Assembly: GCF_900099965.1 (NCBI RefSeq)
Contig: NZ_FNDJ01000034.1
Span: 58,631-122,630 of the forward strand
Reading direction: 5' to 3'
From: Nonomuraea jiangxiensis
Lineage (GTDB): Bacteria > Actinomycetota > Actinomycetes > Streptosporangiales > Streptosporangiaceae
DNA length: 64,000 bases
Shown: positions 43,185 through 52,421 of the stretch, one piece after another
Layout: every line of letters starts with the position of its first letter
Position numbering within the stretch: the stretch's first letter is position 1
The notes under the pieces: model-generated
What the model saw: only the letters and a program-made list of their open reading frames with translations
Database searches by the model: none
Told to the model about the DNA's origin: nothing
Program-made: the position numbers and the translations under genes

Positions 43185-44621
43185 TCAGCTCCTCCGCGGG
43201 GACCCGTCGTCCCGCTCGTCGTGCGGCGGCAGGGCACAGTCGGGCACCGGTTGCATGCCCATGGCGGCGACGTAGGCCTTCATCCGGCAGTCCAGCGACG
43301 GGCGCTCGCAGCGGTCCTCCGGGTTCTCCCGGGCGGCGGTCTCGTCCACGTGCCGGAAAATGCTCCTGATCTCCTCGACGGCCCGCTCGCACATCATCGG
43401 GAAGAGCGAGGGCGGCCAGATCCGCCGCAGGTCGTTGATGGCCGTGTGGTCGGCCTCGCCCACGCATGCGGCGCCCTCGTGGTAGGCCAGCACGTGGGTG
43501 AGCACCAGCGCGAGCCCCGCCTCGGTGAGCGCCTTGATCCGCAGCAGGCCGCCGGTGACGACCACGTACCTCTGGCGGAGCTGGGTCCACGCGTACGCGC
43601 CCGGCAGGCTGTTGTTCCAATCGATCAGCATGACCACGTCGTCGTGCCGCGGCCGGGCCAGGTCGATCATCTTCTGCGCCACGGTGATGCGGAATGTGTT
43701 GGTCGAGGAGAACAGCGGAACCGTGGCGCGGATCCGCTCGGCCTGCTCGGGGTGGAAGAAGCCTTTCGCCTCGGGCGGGACCGTGACCAGTGGCCGGGGA
43801 GGTTCCAGGGCGGTCGGGTCGAGGCGGATGCCGGCCGCCTTCGCCTCCTCGAGGAACGTCTTGGTCGGCCGGTTCCGGGTCAGGTACTCCTCGGTGCCCG
43901 CCACCGGGGTGTCCATTTCGAGCACGATCTGGTCGATGACGTCGATGTTCCGCAGGTCGCCGCGGCTGTGCACGCGCTGCACCGAGAGGTCGGCGGTGAC
44001 CACGCCGTACGAGTTGAGCAGGTGGCCGTCGAGGTTGACGCCGTCGAACGGGCCCATCTCGATGGAGTACACGCCGACCGCCAGGGTCTTGGTGACCGGG
44101 CCGATGATCTCGGCCTCACCGCCGTCGGCGCGGCGCAGCCGGTCGCCGGGCACCAGCACCTCGGCCGACTTGAGCAGGCCGGTGGTCATCAGGAACAGGG
44201 TGTCGTCGGTCACCTGCAGGACGCGGACGTCGTTCCGGTCGAAGCGGTAGATGACGTTCAGGACCGAGTAGGCGGGCTGGGCGGTCTGCATGCCGGAGGC
44301 GAAGGCGACCTGCGCGGGCTGCCACACCAGGCCCTTGCCGGCCGCGAGGATGGTGTCGCCGGTCCGGATGTCCTGCACCTTCACGAAGACGCCGGGCTGC
44401 GCCTCGATCGGCGTGTCCTGGCCGTAACAGCTGCAGCAGCACGCGCACTGGGTGGGCGGGTTGCCGGCGAAGATGATCCACGGGTCGTCCGGCCGGTAAC
44501 CGTTCAGTTCGCAGTGGCGGTCCACGGTCTGCTGGACCGCGGCGCAGATGTCGTCTCCGCACCAGACGTTCGCCGGTGGCGGCAGGCTGTTGACGTTTTC
44601 GAGGCATTTCTGCGACGGCAT
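43185..44621 (-). CDS. Hint-domain protein with His-rich hydrolase-like C-terminal region
   Basis: A 478-residue protein. After a Cys-rich lead (QCACCCSCYGQDT) a Hint (hedgehog/intein) fold starts at C65: TPIEAQPGVFVKVQDIRTGD (70-89) is block A-like, VTDDTLFLM (137-145) is at block B with Asp where His is usual, and DGHLLNSYGVV (198-208) is the terminal His/Asn block. Residues about 290-478 form another domain with THVLAYHEGAACVGEADHTA (375-394), whose clustered His/Glu/Asp suggest a metal site. Self-cleavage by the Hint part could release flanking pieces during particle maturation, as in polymorphic-toxin Hint proteins. The altered block B leaves activity uncertain. Confidence 0.72.
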   Translation of the reverse strand: MPSQKCLENVNSLPPPANVWCGDDICAAVQQTVDRHCELNGYRPDDPWIIFAGNPPTQCACCCSCYGQDTPIEAQPGVFVKVQDIRTGDTILAAGKGLVWQPAQVAFASGMQTAQPAYSVLNVIYRFDRNDVRVLQVTDDTLFLMTTGLLKSAEVLVPGDRLRRADGGEAEIIGPVTKTLAVGVYSIEMGPFDGVNLDGHLLNSYGVVTADLSVQRVHSRGDLRNIDVIDQIVLEMDTPVAGTEEYLTRNRPTKTFLEEAKAAGIRLDPTALEPPRPLVTVPPEAKGFFHPEQAERIRATVPLFSSTNTFRITVAQKMIDLARPRHDDVVMLIDWNNSLPGAYAWTQLRQRYVVVTGGLLRIKALTEAGLALVLTHVLAYHEGAACVGEADHTAINDLRRIWPPSLFPMMCERAVEEIRSIFRHVDETAARENPEDRCERPSLDCRMKAYVAAMGMQPVPDCALPPHDERDDGSPRRS

Positions 44622-44652
44622 CGACGTGTCCTTTCCTCGGATGGTGGGGGTG

Positions 44653-45138
44653 TCAGTCCTGCAGTTCGAGCCGCAGGACGCGGACCGAGACCGTGACGGC
44701 GACGGGCCTCTGGTGCCGGAGGCGGAGCATGCGGGCGATCAGCGGCGCGCCCGCACCCGTGTCCGCCGCGAAGGCGACCTCCTCCCAGGTGACCTGTGCG
44801 TTCAGGAAGGCCGCGCCCGGGCGGACGCTGACGAAGTGGAAGGCGTGGCTGGTCAGCGGCAGCAGCGCGCCGAGCTGGACGTCGAACACGCCGCCGGTGG
44901 ACGGGGGCCCGGCGTTGAAGGCGGGGATCGTGACCGTCGCGTCGATCAGCATCCCGGCCGTGGGCCGCTGCTGGAGCGCGCCGTCGACCTGGGTGATCAC
45001 CTCGGACAGCTTGCCGAGGTCCTCCTGGAGGGCCCGGAACCGCGCGTTGAACCCGTTCGGGCCGCCCGCCTGCACCCGGTCCCGGTTGTCCACGTAGTCG
45101 GTGTGGCGGAACGTCGGGGTGAACGAAACGCTAGCCAT
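44653..45138 (-). CDS. Putative tail-fibre or baseplate-appendage protein
   Basis: A 161-residue protein starting by overlapping the giant baseplate gene stop by 8 bp. It has a short Tyr/Asp/Arg-rich start, a coil-like helix (FNARFRALQEDLGKLSEVIT) and then a beta-rich C-terminal half (GMLIDATVTIPAF, AFHFVSVRPGAAFLNAQVTW). A helical trimerisation stretch followed by beta strands is common in small fibre or collar proteins. It has no recognisable family mark, so the assignment rests on layout and place between baseplate and effector genes. Confidence 0.6.
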   Translation of the reverse strand: MASVSFTPTFRHTDYVDNRDRVQAGGPNGFNARFRALQEDLGKLSEVITQVDGALQQRPTAGMLIDATVTIPAFNAGPPSTGGVFDVQLGALLPLTSHAFHFVSVRPGAAFLNAQVTWEEVAFAADTGAGAPLIARMLRLRHQRPVAVTVSVRVLRLELQD

Positions 45139-48100
45139 GCTCGAGGTCCTTTCGGAGTTGTTCCGTACGCAGCCGCGCGGTGGAGCGGTGGAGCCGGAAC
45201 TTGGGATACGTGTAGTCGGGGTCGAGCGACGGCCGGCCGGCCAGCTCGACGACGGCCGGGCGGATGTCGCGGGTCAGCACCTCGACGCCGAGCGGGTGCA
45301 GGGCGTGCACGACGTTCATGATCAGGTCGTACTGGTCGCGGGTGATCGTGGCGCCGGCCGGCACGGCGCTGGTCAGCCGCACCCGCATCGCGTACGGGCC
45401 GGTCGCCCCGGCCTCGCGGAACGCCGCCTGCACCCAGACCCGGCCGGCCTGCCGGCCGGTCAGTTGGAGGGCGGGCAGCGCCGGGCTCGCCACGTCCGCC
45501 CGCCCGGCCGTGGGGTCCAGCGGCCCGGTGGACCAGTGCAGGCGGGTGGTCGCCGAGACCGCTGAGGGGCCGGGCACCGCCTGGAGGGTGATGGTCGTGC
45601 CCTCCTCGACCAGGTCGGGCCCGCGGACCACGATCAGGTCCTCGGGCCGGTGCAGCACCTTGACGTCGGCGCCGTCCACGGTGACCCAGCTGAACCCGGC
45701 GGCGTGCGCCAGCGCCGCGAGCCGGCCGGCGGCCAGATTGGAGTGCCGCATGGTGAGCGCCCGCCCCTGGGAGGCGAGCGTCGGCGCGCCGCCGGCCGGC
45801 ACCGGGACGAAACCGGAGCGCAGGGTGAGCGTGCCGGTGAGGCCGGTCAGCAGCGTGCGCAGCCGGTCGGCCGTGCCGGGCTGGATCCGGCCCGCGTCCG
45901 GGGTGGTGAGGGTGACGAAGGGGGCGGTGAACCTTTGGAGGAGGGCCGGGTCGAACCGCTCGGCGGGCGCGCCCGCCACCTCGGGGCCCGCGCCCAGGGT
46001 GCCGTCGGCGGCGATCGACGAGCCTTCGGCGAGGGTCGTCGGCAGCACGCGCACCGCGACCGAGGCGGTGGCGGCGAACCCCTCGTAGACCACGTCGAGC
46101 GTGACGACGGCCGGACCCGGGGTCACGCCGTTCACGGTGGCCTGTCCCGCGGCGGCGGCCGGGGTGACCCGCACCCCGCCGGCGGCCACCGACCAGCGCA
46201 CCTCGGCCGGTCCTGGCGGCACCGGCGAGGCGGCCACGGTGATGGTCGCGCCGACGTCGACGGTGAGGTCCGCGTCGGGCGCGGCGCCCGGCCGGCCGAG
46301 GACGATCGGCGTGCCAGGAGCGCAGGAGGCGTAGACGCCGGTCGCGTCCGGCAGGGTCCGCACCAGCAGGAAGCCCGCCCGGTGGGCGAGCGCGGCGAGT
46401 TCGGACACGGCGATCGCGCTGTGCCGCAGGACGACGGCGCGGCCGGCCGCGCGGGCGTCCGGGGCGCCGGGGGTCCAGGCGCTCGCGATGCGCAGGCGGC
46501 CCGCGGCCTCGGCGGCGGCGATCGTGCGCAGCCGGTCGACCATCCGGGCCAGCGGCGGTTGCATGAGATGCGGGTCGCCGGTCGTCGCGGGCCCGTAGTC
46601 GACGTCGGCCGCGTCGTGCCGCAGTAGCAGCACCGGGTCGATGGTGAGGTCGTCCGCGTCGCCGTACAGTTCCTCCTCCGGCGGCACCCCGCGGCGGCCG
46701 GTCGCGTCCATGCTCTCGCCCGGCGGGAGCGCCACCGGCACCACCCGGACGACGAGGTGGCCGCGGTCGGTCGGGGAGTCGGCGTCGTCCACGACGAGCG
46801 GGTTCGCGACGCCGCCGATCGGGCCGACCGCGTCGTTGAGCACCGCCGTGAGCGCGGCCGGAGTGGGCAGCGTCCAGCGCCGGAAGATGCCCAGCCGGCG
46901 GCGGTAGTGCTCGTCGTGCTCGCCGAGCGCGGGGGCAAAGGTCCGGCGGGCCACCCGGCTGATCCGTACCTCGTCGATCGTGGCCCGCAGTGCCGCGCCC
47001 GCCCCCGGGCCGATCACCACCGGCTGCGCGGCGGTGAGCGGGCCGAGCGCCCCGATGGGCCGCAGGTCGGCCCGCTCGCCGTCCACCCAGAGCGCGACCG
47101 AGCCCTCGGCTCGGTCGACGACGACGGCGACGTGCGTGAACCGGTCGGTCCGCAGCGACCGGCCGCTGTGCAGCACCTGTTCGCGGGTGCCGTCCGAGAC
47201 GGTGGCGCGTACGATCCGGGGCAGCCCGCGGCCGAACGCGCCCAGCTCGATCGACCAACCGGCGCCGGTCGCGCCGCGCCGGGCGAGGATCCGGGCGTCC
47301 GGGCCGTCCGCGTCCGGTTTGACGAAGCACTCGGCGGTCAGCGCGGCGTTCGTGGGAACGTCGAAGGCGGTATGCGAGGCGACCGTCACGGCGCCGGGGC
47401 CGGTGAACGCGGCGGCGGTGCCATACCGCCCGAGGGCGCCCAGGGTGACGCTGCCCGAGGGCGTCCCGTGGTGCGCGGAACGGCCGGGGAACCGGCCGGT
47501 GAAGTCCTCCACGGCGATCGGTGCGCCGGGCGCGTCGTCCAGGTGGTAGAGCGCGACGGTGTCGTCGTCCATCGAGTAGGCCAGCGGCGGGAAGCGCGGG
47601 ACGGCCACGTCGGCGCCGATCAGGTCGAGGCTCACGCCGATCGCGGTGGCCAGCTGCCGCTGGGTCGCGGTCCTGGCGATGTGGCGGCGTAGCAGGTCCC
47701 GCTCGGCGCCGAGCACCCAGAGCAGGCGGGCGGTGTGGCCGAGCAGGGCGGTGACCGCCCACTCGTCCGCCACCGCGCCGGGCGCGGCGGCGAAGCCGGG
47801 CCCGGCTCTCCGGGCGACGGTGAGCCGGGTGAGCCGGGCGGCGTCGGTGGCGTCGGCGGGCAGGAGCAGCGGAACCGACTCGCCGGCCAGGGTGCCGGCC
47901 GGGAGGACCACCTCCGCGACGGCCGCGCCGCCGCCCAGGGCCGGGTCCGCCACGCGTACGGTCAGCAGGGTGTCGCGGTCGAGATCCCGCAGGGTCCGCA
48001 CCACGTACGACGGGGTGGGCGTGGCACCGAAGCGGGCTATGTGATCGGTGAAGTCGTAGCGGCCGACGTCGGCCGACTCCGGCGCGCCCGCGGCCGGGGT

Positions 48101-48217
48101 CAGCGCCAGGTGCAGCACGTCGCCGCCGGCCGCGAAGGGCACGGTGAGGCGCCGGGACATCCGGCCCGCGGCGCCGCGGGCGAGTGAGGCGAGCTCGAGG
48201 TGGGCGGGCAGCGTCAC
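45131..48217 (-). CDS. Giant baseplate/fibre protein with LamG-like and Ig-like regions
   Basis: A 1028-residue protein in the slot where phage gpI-like tail protein or fibre genes follow gpJ. Residues about 222-425 are a concanavalin/LamG-like domain (YHLDDAPG, WSIELGAF, HVAVVVDRAEGSVALWVDG, TIDEVRISR). The segment after it (GEHDEHYRRRLGIFRRWTLP) looks like a gpI-type baseplate piece. Further on come Ig-like or bacterial Ig2-like beta segments (VGATITVAASPVPPGPAEVRW). The GTG start overlaps the gpJ stop by 4 bp. Probably a receptor-binding or carbohydrate-binding element on the particle. Confidence 0.75.
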   Translation of the reverse strand: MTLPAHLELASLARGAAGRMSRRLTVPFAAGGDVLHLALTPAAGAPESADVGRYDFTDHIARFGATPTPSYVVRTLRDLDRDTLLTVRVADPALGGGAAVAEVVLPAGTLAGESVPLLLPADATDAARLTRLTVARRAGPGFAAAPGAVADEWAVTALLGHTARLLWVLGAERDLLRRHIARTATQRQLATAIGVSLDLIGADVAVPRFPPLAYSMDDDTVALYHLDDAPGAPIAVEDFTGRFPGRSAHHGTPSGSVTLGALGRYGTAAAFTGPGAVTVASHTAFDVPTNAALTAECFVKPDADGPDARILARRGATGAGWSIELGAFGRGLPRIVRATVSDGTREQVLHSGRSLRTDRFTHVAVVVDRAEGSVALWVDGERADLRPIGALGPLTAAQPVVIGPGAGAALRATIDEVRISRVARRTFAPALGEHDEHYRRRLGIFRRWTLPTPAALTAVLNDAVGPIGGVANPLVVDDADSPTDRGHLVVRVVPVALPPGESMDATGRRGVPPEEELYGDADDLTIDPVLLLRHDAADVDYGPATTGDPHLMQPPLARMVDRLRTIAAAEAAGRLRIASAWTPGAPDARAAGRAVVLRHSAIAVSELAALAHRAGFLLVRTLPDATGVYASCAPGTPIVLGRPGAAPDADLTVDVGATITVAASPVPPGPAEVRWSVAAGGVRVTPAAAAGQATVNGVTPGPAVVTLDVVYEGFAATASVAVRVLPTTLAEGSSIAADGTLGAGPEVAGAPAERFDPALLQRFTAPFVTLTTPDAGRIQPGTADRLRTLLTGLTGTLTLRSGFVPVPAGGAPTLASQGRALTMRHSNLAAGRLAALAHAAGFSWVTVDGADVKVLHRPEDLIVVRGPDLVEEGTTITLQAVPGPSAVSATTRLHWSTGPLDPTAGRADVASPALPALQLTGRQAGRVWVQAAFREAGATGPYAMRVRLTSAVPAGATITRDQYDLIMNVVHALHPLGVEVLTRDIRPAVVELAGRPSLDPDYTYPKFRLHRSTARLRTEQLRKDLEHG

Positions 48218-49530
48218 GGCGTCACCAGCTCCAGGTCGTGCAGGTCGGCGTCGGGGCGGAAGACCGGCAGCTCGGTCGGGCCCATCACCAGGTTCTGCCC
48301 GACCGCGGCCTGCACCGTGGTGGTGTGGAACGCCACCTCGCCGAAGGTGATCCGGCCGAACGCCGCCGGGTGGCGGCGCAGGTGCAGGCGCTGGACGTCG
48401 AGCACGCCGTCGACCTCGACCACGGTCCTGACCACCTGGCTGTACAGCACGTCGCCGCCGAGCCGCAGGTCGCCGAGGGCGCCGGCGAGCCGGGAGCGGA
48501 TCGCCCGGGCCAGCGCCGCCTCATCGGAGCCGCGCTCGACCACCACGAGGGCCCGCACGCCGACGTCGATGTGGTCGGCCTCGATGACGTTCGGGTGCAC
48601 CCCGGGCGGCCGGATCCGCTCCATCACCTCCTGGACCCGTTCGAAGACGCCGCGTACCGCGCCGGTGGTCCGCCACGGCCAGCGGAACTCGTGCGCCACC
48701 ACCACGTCGAAGGTGTACGGCTCGCCGATCCGCCGCTCGGCGCTGAACAGCCGCTCGCCGAAGGCGAACTCGTTGAAGATGCTCTGCGAGACGTCCACGC
48801 CGCCGAACGGGTCGGAGAGCAGCACGTCGACGACGCCGTCGACGTCGAGTACGGCCTGCCGGGCGGCCTCGGCGGTCCAGAGGGTGCGGGCGATGCCGAG
48901 CTGCCGGCCGCGGTAGGTGTCGTCGTCCTCGCGGGCGTCCCCGCCGCCGAGATCGGACTCATTGATCACGGTCACGCCGGCGGGACCGAAATCGGCCAGG
49001 TAGACCGCGCGGTACTGGGGATCGATCACGGTGATCGTGCCCTGCGGCACGTTGCCTCCGGAGCCGCGGGCGAGGGCCTGCACCGCCACGAGCTGCGCCG
49101 GCGTGCCGGCGGTGAGCTCGGCCGTGGCCGTGGTCGCGAAGGACTGCCCGCGGGCCGGGGCCAGCAGGATGGTGCCCTCCGGCACGACGTAGGTCCGGCC
49201 GGGCAGGCCCCCGGTGAGCGTCAGCGTGACCCTTCCGGTGGCGAACAGCTCGCGGCGGCGCAGGCCGGCGTCGCTGCCGAGCAGGTCGAGGCTGTCCCCG
49301 GTCGCGGTGGACACGTACCCGCTGTAGTAGAAGTCCTCCAGCCGCTTCCACAGCTCGGCGTCCTCCAAGGCCGCCGCCTCGATCAGCTTGGCCAGTGGGC
49401 TGGTGGCGGTGAGGTCGGCCGTCAGCCCGAGGGTGGCCCACATCTGCCGGGCCCGCTCCCTGGTGTCGCCCAGGATGGCATCGAAGCCCTTGAGGACGAA
49501 GCCGTCCCTGGTCACCCCGTACTCGGTCAT
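48214..49530 (-). CDS. Baseplate J/gp47-family wedge protein
   Basis: A 438-residue protein with the gpJ-like pattern: a helical N-terminus (ILGDTRERARQMWATLGLT), ATGDSLDLLGSDAGLRRREL (about 75-94), a TYVVPEGTILLAPA beta segment, NVPQGTITVIDP and the later DVLLSDPFGGVDVSQ and RIRPPGVHPNVIEADHIDV segments typical of contractile baseplates. Together with gp25 it builds the baseplate wedge that triggers sheath contraction. The ATG at 49530 comes 3 bp after the gp25 stop. Confidence 0.9.
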   Translation of the reverse strand: MTEYGVTRDGFVLKGFDAILGDTRERARQMWATLGLTADLTATSPLAKLIEAAALEDAELWKRLEDFYYSGYVSTATGDSLDLLGSDAGLRRRELFATGRVTLTLTGGLPGRTYVVPEGTILLAPARGQSFATTATAELTAGTPAQLVAVQALARGSGGNVPQGTITVIDPQYRAVYLADFGPAGVTVINESDLGGGDAREDDDTYRGRQLGIARTLWTAEAARQAVLDVDGVVDVLLSDPFGGVDVSQSIFNEFAFGERLFSAERRIGEPYTFDVVVAHEFRWPWRTTGAVRGVFERVQEVMERIRPPGVHPNVIEADHIDVGVRALVVVERGSDEAALARAIRSRLAGALGDLRLGGDVLYSQVVRTVVEVDGVLDVQRLHLRRHPAAFGRITFGEVAFHTTTVQAAVGQNLVMGPTELPVFRPDADLHDLELVTP

Positions 49531-49533
49531 CGC

Positions 49534-50001
49534 TCAGAACTCCACATCGACCAGGACCGACGTCGTGACGTTCTGGATCGTCTCCACGGTCACGAGCACC
49601 TGCCACAGCCTCGTGCGGTGGTCGGACGGACGCCCGCCGGCCGCCACGACCTGGGCCACGAACTGCGGGTCGTCGTCGAACAGCACTTCGGCGACCTCGA
49701 GGACACGCGGATCGGAGCCGAGCGTCCGCACCACTTCGAGCCGGATCAGCTCCTTGACCGTGCGCCGGTTGTCGCCGCCGGTGAACGCGCCCCGCACGTC
49801 CAGCCCGTATCCGGTGTTGACCGGATCGGTGCCGAACGGGGTGAGCAGCCGCAGGGTGAGCGCCTGCTCGAGGTTCGCGAGGCCGTGCACCAGCTGCGGC
49901 TCGCCGCCGCGGTGGTCCGCGGCGAGCACGAGGTCGCCGTCCACGAGCCGGAAGCTGGAGCCGAACAGGATGTCCCCGGTCGGCGGGGCGGGGCTGGTCA
50001 T
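49534..50001 (-). CDS. GPW/gp25-family baseplate protein
   Basis: A 155-residue protein starting at the ATG at 50001 (MTSPAPPTGD), which overlaps the PAAR-like stop; an upstream in-frame ATG is rejected. It has LVHGLANLEQALTLRLLTPF (the gp25 helix with conserved Leu/Arg), then TGYGLDVRGAF and the KELIRLEVVRTLGSDPRVLE helix of the family. gp25-like proteins connect the baseplate to the sheath start. Confidence 0.88.
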   Translation of the reverse strand: MTSPAPPTGDILFGSSFRLVDGDLVLAADHRGGEPQLVHGLANLEQALTLRLLTPFGTDPVNTGYGLDVRGAFTGGDNRRTVKELIRLEVVRTLGSDPRVLEVAEVLFDDDPQFVAQVVAAGGRPSDHRTRLWQVLVTVETIQNVTTSVLVDVEF

Positions 50002-50342
50002 GACGCCTCCAGCACGCTCTGGCCGGCGCCGCGGACCTGCCACAGCACCGGTTGCGGCGGGACCGCGTCGGTGAGCCCCTGCGCCGTCTCCAGCATCACC
50101 GGCTGACCGGACACCGTCAGCGTGCTGCTCCGCCCGGCGATGATCGACGTCACCTTGAGGCAGGGCTTCTGCCCGAGGTCGGTCTTGGTGTTCTTGCAGC
50201 CGGACACTGTCGCGGCGAGGAGGTCCGCCTGCACCAGCACAGGCGCCCCGCCGACGGTCAGCGCCGAGGTGGACGCCTGGACCACCAGCTGTCCCTGGTG
50301 GGCGCAGACGAGCTGGGCGGCGGTGGTCAGCACGGCAGGCAT
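49998..50342 (-). CDS. PAAR-like spike-tip protein
   Basis: A 114-residue protein that starts 1 bp within the VgrG stop and overlaps gp25 by 4 bp. The sequence is beta-rich with Cys at intervals (LVCAHQG, VSGCKNT, KPCLKVT) and short Gly turns, similar to PAAR-like or DUF4280-type tip proteins that cap the VgrG spike. The position directly after a VgrG-like gene supports it. Cys/His residues may bind a metal at the apex. Confidence 0.75.
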   Translation of the reverse strand: MPAVLTTAAQLVCAHQGQLVVQASTSALTVGGAPVLVQADLLAATVSGCKNTKTDLGQKPCLKVTSIIAGRSSTLTVSGQPVMLETAQGLTDAVPPQPVLWQVRGAGQSVLEAS

Positions 50343-52015
50343 CAGGACACCGCCACCTTCGCGCCGTCGAGCTTGAGCGACACCTGCCCGTTGGTGAGGG
50401 TCAGCGTCTTGTGGTCGGTGGTGATGGTGACCTCGCCCTGGGACGAGATCTCGATCTTGGTGCCGGAGTGGTGCTCGATGGTCACCGTGTCGTCGGCCGG
50501 CGCCGTCGGCCGCTTCCCGACCTCCGGCAGTTTCGAGCCGCCGACCAGCACATGCAGCGCGCGCACCTGGACGACCCGGCGGCCGGTGGCGTCGATCAGG
50601 TCGTTGGCGCCCTTGCCGGTGGGCAAGCCGTCCTGGTCGAGCTCGGTGGGCAGGGCGAGCCAGTAGTCGCCGGGCTCGTTGCCGGGCGGCTCGTGACCCG
50701 ACCGCCGCGACCAGAGCCAGCCGGCGACCACGGCGTCGTCGACCGCGCCCCGGTTGTGCGCGAGCAGGGCGCGCATCCCCGGATAGACCGGGGTCACCAG
50801 GCCGACCCTGTGGAACGCGAACGGCGCCGAGAGCGGCTTGCCGTGCAGCTTCACGTCGTCGTCGACCGGGCTCGCGACGCTCGGCGTGGACACGTCGGGC
50901 TGCGGGTGCTGTCCGTAGTTGAGGTCCGTGAGGTGCCTGCCGTCCTTGCCCGGGCGGTACGCGGTCACCTCGCCCACGTCGATCGCCGGGTGGTCGGATC
51001 GGCCCCGCTCGACCACGTCCTGGACACGGTCCACCACACCGCGCACGCCGCCGGTGACCCGGGCCCGCTTGCCCGGCGCGACCGCGGTGAGCGTGAGCTT
51101 GCACGTGTAGCCGGTGGTCGTGCCGTACGTGTGGGTGATCCGGCCGATCCGCAGCGGGCCGGCCGGCACGTCGTCCAGGCCGGTGACCGTGACGGTCTGC
51201 CCGGCCCGCAGCTCGGGGTGCCCGAGAACGGTGACCTCCAGGCCGGTACGCACGGCCGCCGTCGTGCTCTCCGCCGGCACGTCCGGGCTCTCGGTCTGGG
51301 CGTCCGCCCGGGCGACCAGGTTCTGGTCCGGGTCGACTCGGACGGGCGCGAGCTCCCGCCCGACCGCGTCGCCGAGCAGGACCGAGCCGTCCCGCACGAT
51401 GATGGGTACGTCGGCGTCGGCGGCGAGCTGCCGCAGCGCGGTGAGGGTGTTGCCGGAGCAGACGCTGATGTCGCCGACCGACCCGGGGATCGTCGAGCCG
51501 GGCGCCAGCTCGACGCCTTCTGGCAGCAGGTCGCGGACCAGCTTGAGCCGGGGCAGCGCGGCCGGCCGGTCCAGCCGGGCCCGCTTGCCGCGCAGCAGGT
51601 AACCGGCCTCCTCCTGGCCCTCGATGACCGTCTCGGTCACCCCGCCGTCGCCGATCCCGGTGGTCACCCTCATGACCCGCCCGGTCATCACCGGCCGCGA
51701 GCCGAACCGGGTGCCCAGGTCGTCGAAGTATCCGAGCCGGATCGTCACCTTCAGCCCGTCCGACGGGTAGCTCGACCGGAGCTGCCGGACCGCTGCGGCG
51801 GGCAGGTCGTAGAGGGTGACGCGGAACGTGTCGGCGGTCGCGCCCTCGCCCATCTCGACGGTCACCTTCGCGTCGACGACGATCCCGCCGGCGTACACGT
51901 CGTTGCTCACCGTGAGCGGCAGGCCGAATCCGGCGAAGGAGGCGATCGCCTGGGTCAGGCCGCCACCGCCGGAGGCCTGCTCGATGCGTACGCGATGCCA
52001 CAGCACCAGGCTCAT
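50342..52015 (-). CDS. VgrG/gp27-gp5-like spike protein
   Basis: A 557-residue spike protein. The N-terminal part (1-330) has gp27-like hub features (VSNDVYAGGIVVDAKVTVEM, VTLYDLPAAAVRQLR, FGSRPVMTGRVMRVT). About 410-470 is an OB-fold-like region (GLVTPVYPGMRALLAHNRG), and the last 60 residues are a repeated-strand needle (VTIEHHSGTKIEISSQGEVT, then TITTDHKTLTLTNGQ). The ATG at 52015 overlaps the plug gene stop. It forms the trimeric central spike. Confidence 0.9.
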   Translation of the reverse strand: MSLVLWHRVRIEQASGGGGLTQAIASFAGFGLPLTVSNDVYAGGIVVDAKVTVEMGEGATADTFRVTLYDLPAAAVRQLRSSYPSDGLKVTIRLGYFDDLGTRFGSRPVMTGRVMRVTTGIGDGGVTETVIEGQEEAGYLLRGKRARLDRPAALPRLKLVRDLLPEGVELAPGSTIPGSVGDISVCSGNTLTALRQLAADADVPIIVRDGSVLLGDAVGRELAPVRVDPDQNLVARADAQTESPDVPAESTTAAVRTGLEVTVLGHPELRAGQTVTVTGLDDVPAGPLRIGRITHTYGTTTGYTCKLTLTAVAPGKRARVTGGVRGVVDRVQDVVERGRSDHPAIDVGEVTAYRPGKDGRHLTDLNYGQHPQPDVSTPSVASPVDDDVKLHGKPLSAPFAFHRVGLVTPVYPGMRALLAHNRGAVDDAVVAGWLWSRRSGHEPPGNEPGDYWLALPTELDQDGLPTGKGANDLIDATGRRVVQVRALHVLVGGSKLPEVGKRPTAPADDTVTIEHHSGTKIEISSQGEVTITTDHKTLTLTNGQVSLKLDGAKVAVS

Positions 52016-52395
52016 GGCAGCGCCACCCCCGCCACCACCTCGGAACCCCAGCGGCCGAAGCCGTGCAGGTTGCCCAGCGCGATCCGGATCGTGCGGAACA
52101 CCAGCGCGAGCTCGCCCGCGTGGTACACCATGCCGGGGATCACCTTGCGGCGCAGCAGTGGTACGCCCCCGGCGATCCCCTCCCGGACCACGGTCACCAC
52201 CAGGAAGGCGCCGTCGCCCGGCAGGCTCACCACGGCGTTGAGGCCGGCCGGGGCGTTCACGTCCGGCAGGACCTCCTCGGCGATCGTGACCTGGAGGCCG
52301 AAAACGTAGCTGCGGCCTTCGAACGAAAGCCGGAACGACTGCGGGAAACCCTCGTCGGGGTTCACTGGCAGCCGCAGGAATCGTGGTTCGCTCAT
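52012..52395 (-). CDS. Baseplate plug-like protein
   Basis: A 127-residue protein with the ATG at 52395 preceded by GGAGACC. The opening LPVNPDEGFPQSFRLSFEGR with a following YVFGLQVTI strand resembles the phage baseplate plug (DUF6983-type) pattern, a small beta protein found beside hub and spike genes. The rest is beta-rich (LNAVVSLPGDGAFLVVTVVR, VFRTIRIALG). It couples to VgrG by a 4-bp overlap. Moderate confidence in the family, high in its being a structural tail gene. Confidence 0.68.
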   Translation of the reverse strand: MSEPRFLRLPVNPDEGFPQSFRLSFEGRSYVFGLQVTIAEEVLPDVNAPAGLNAVVSLPGDGAFLVVTVVREGIAGGVPLLRRKVIPGMVYHAGELALVFRTIRIALGNLHGFGRWGSEVVAGVALP

Positions 52396-52421
52396 CCGGT
52401 CTCCAGATGGGATACGAGGAA

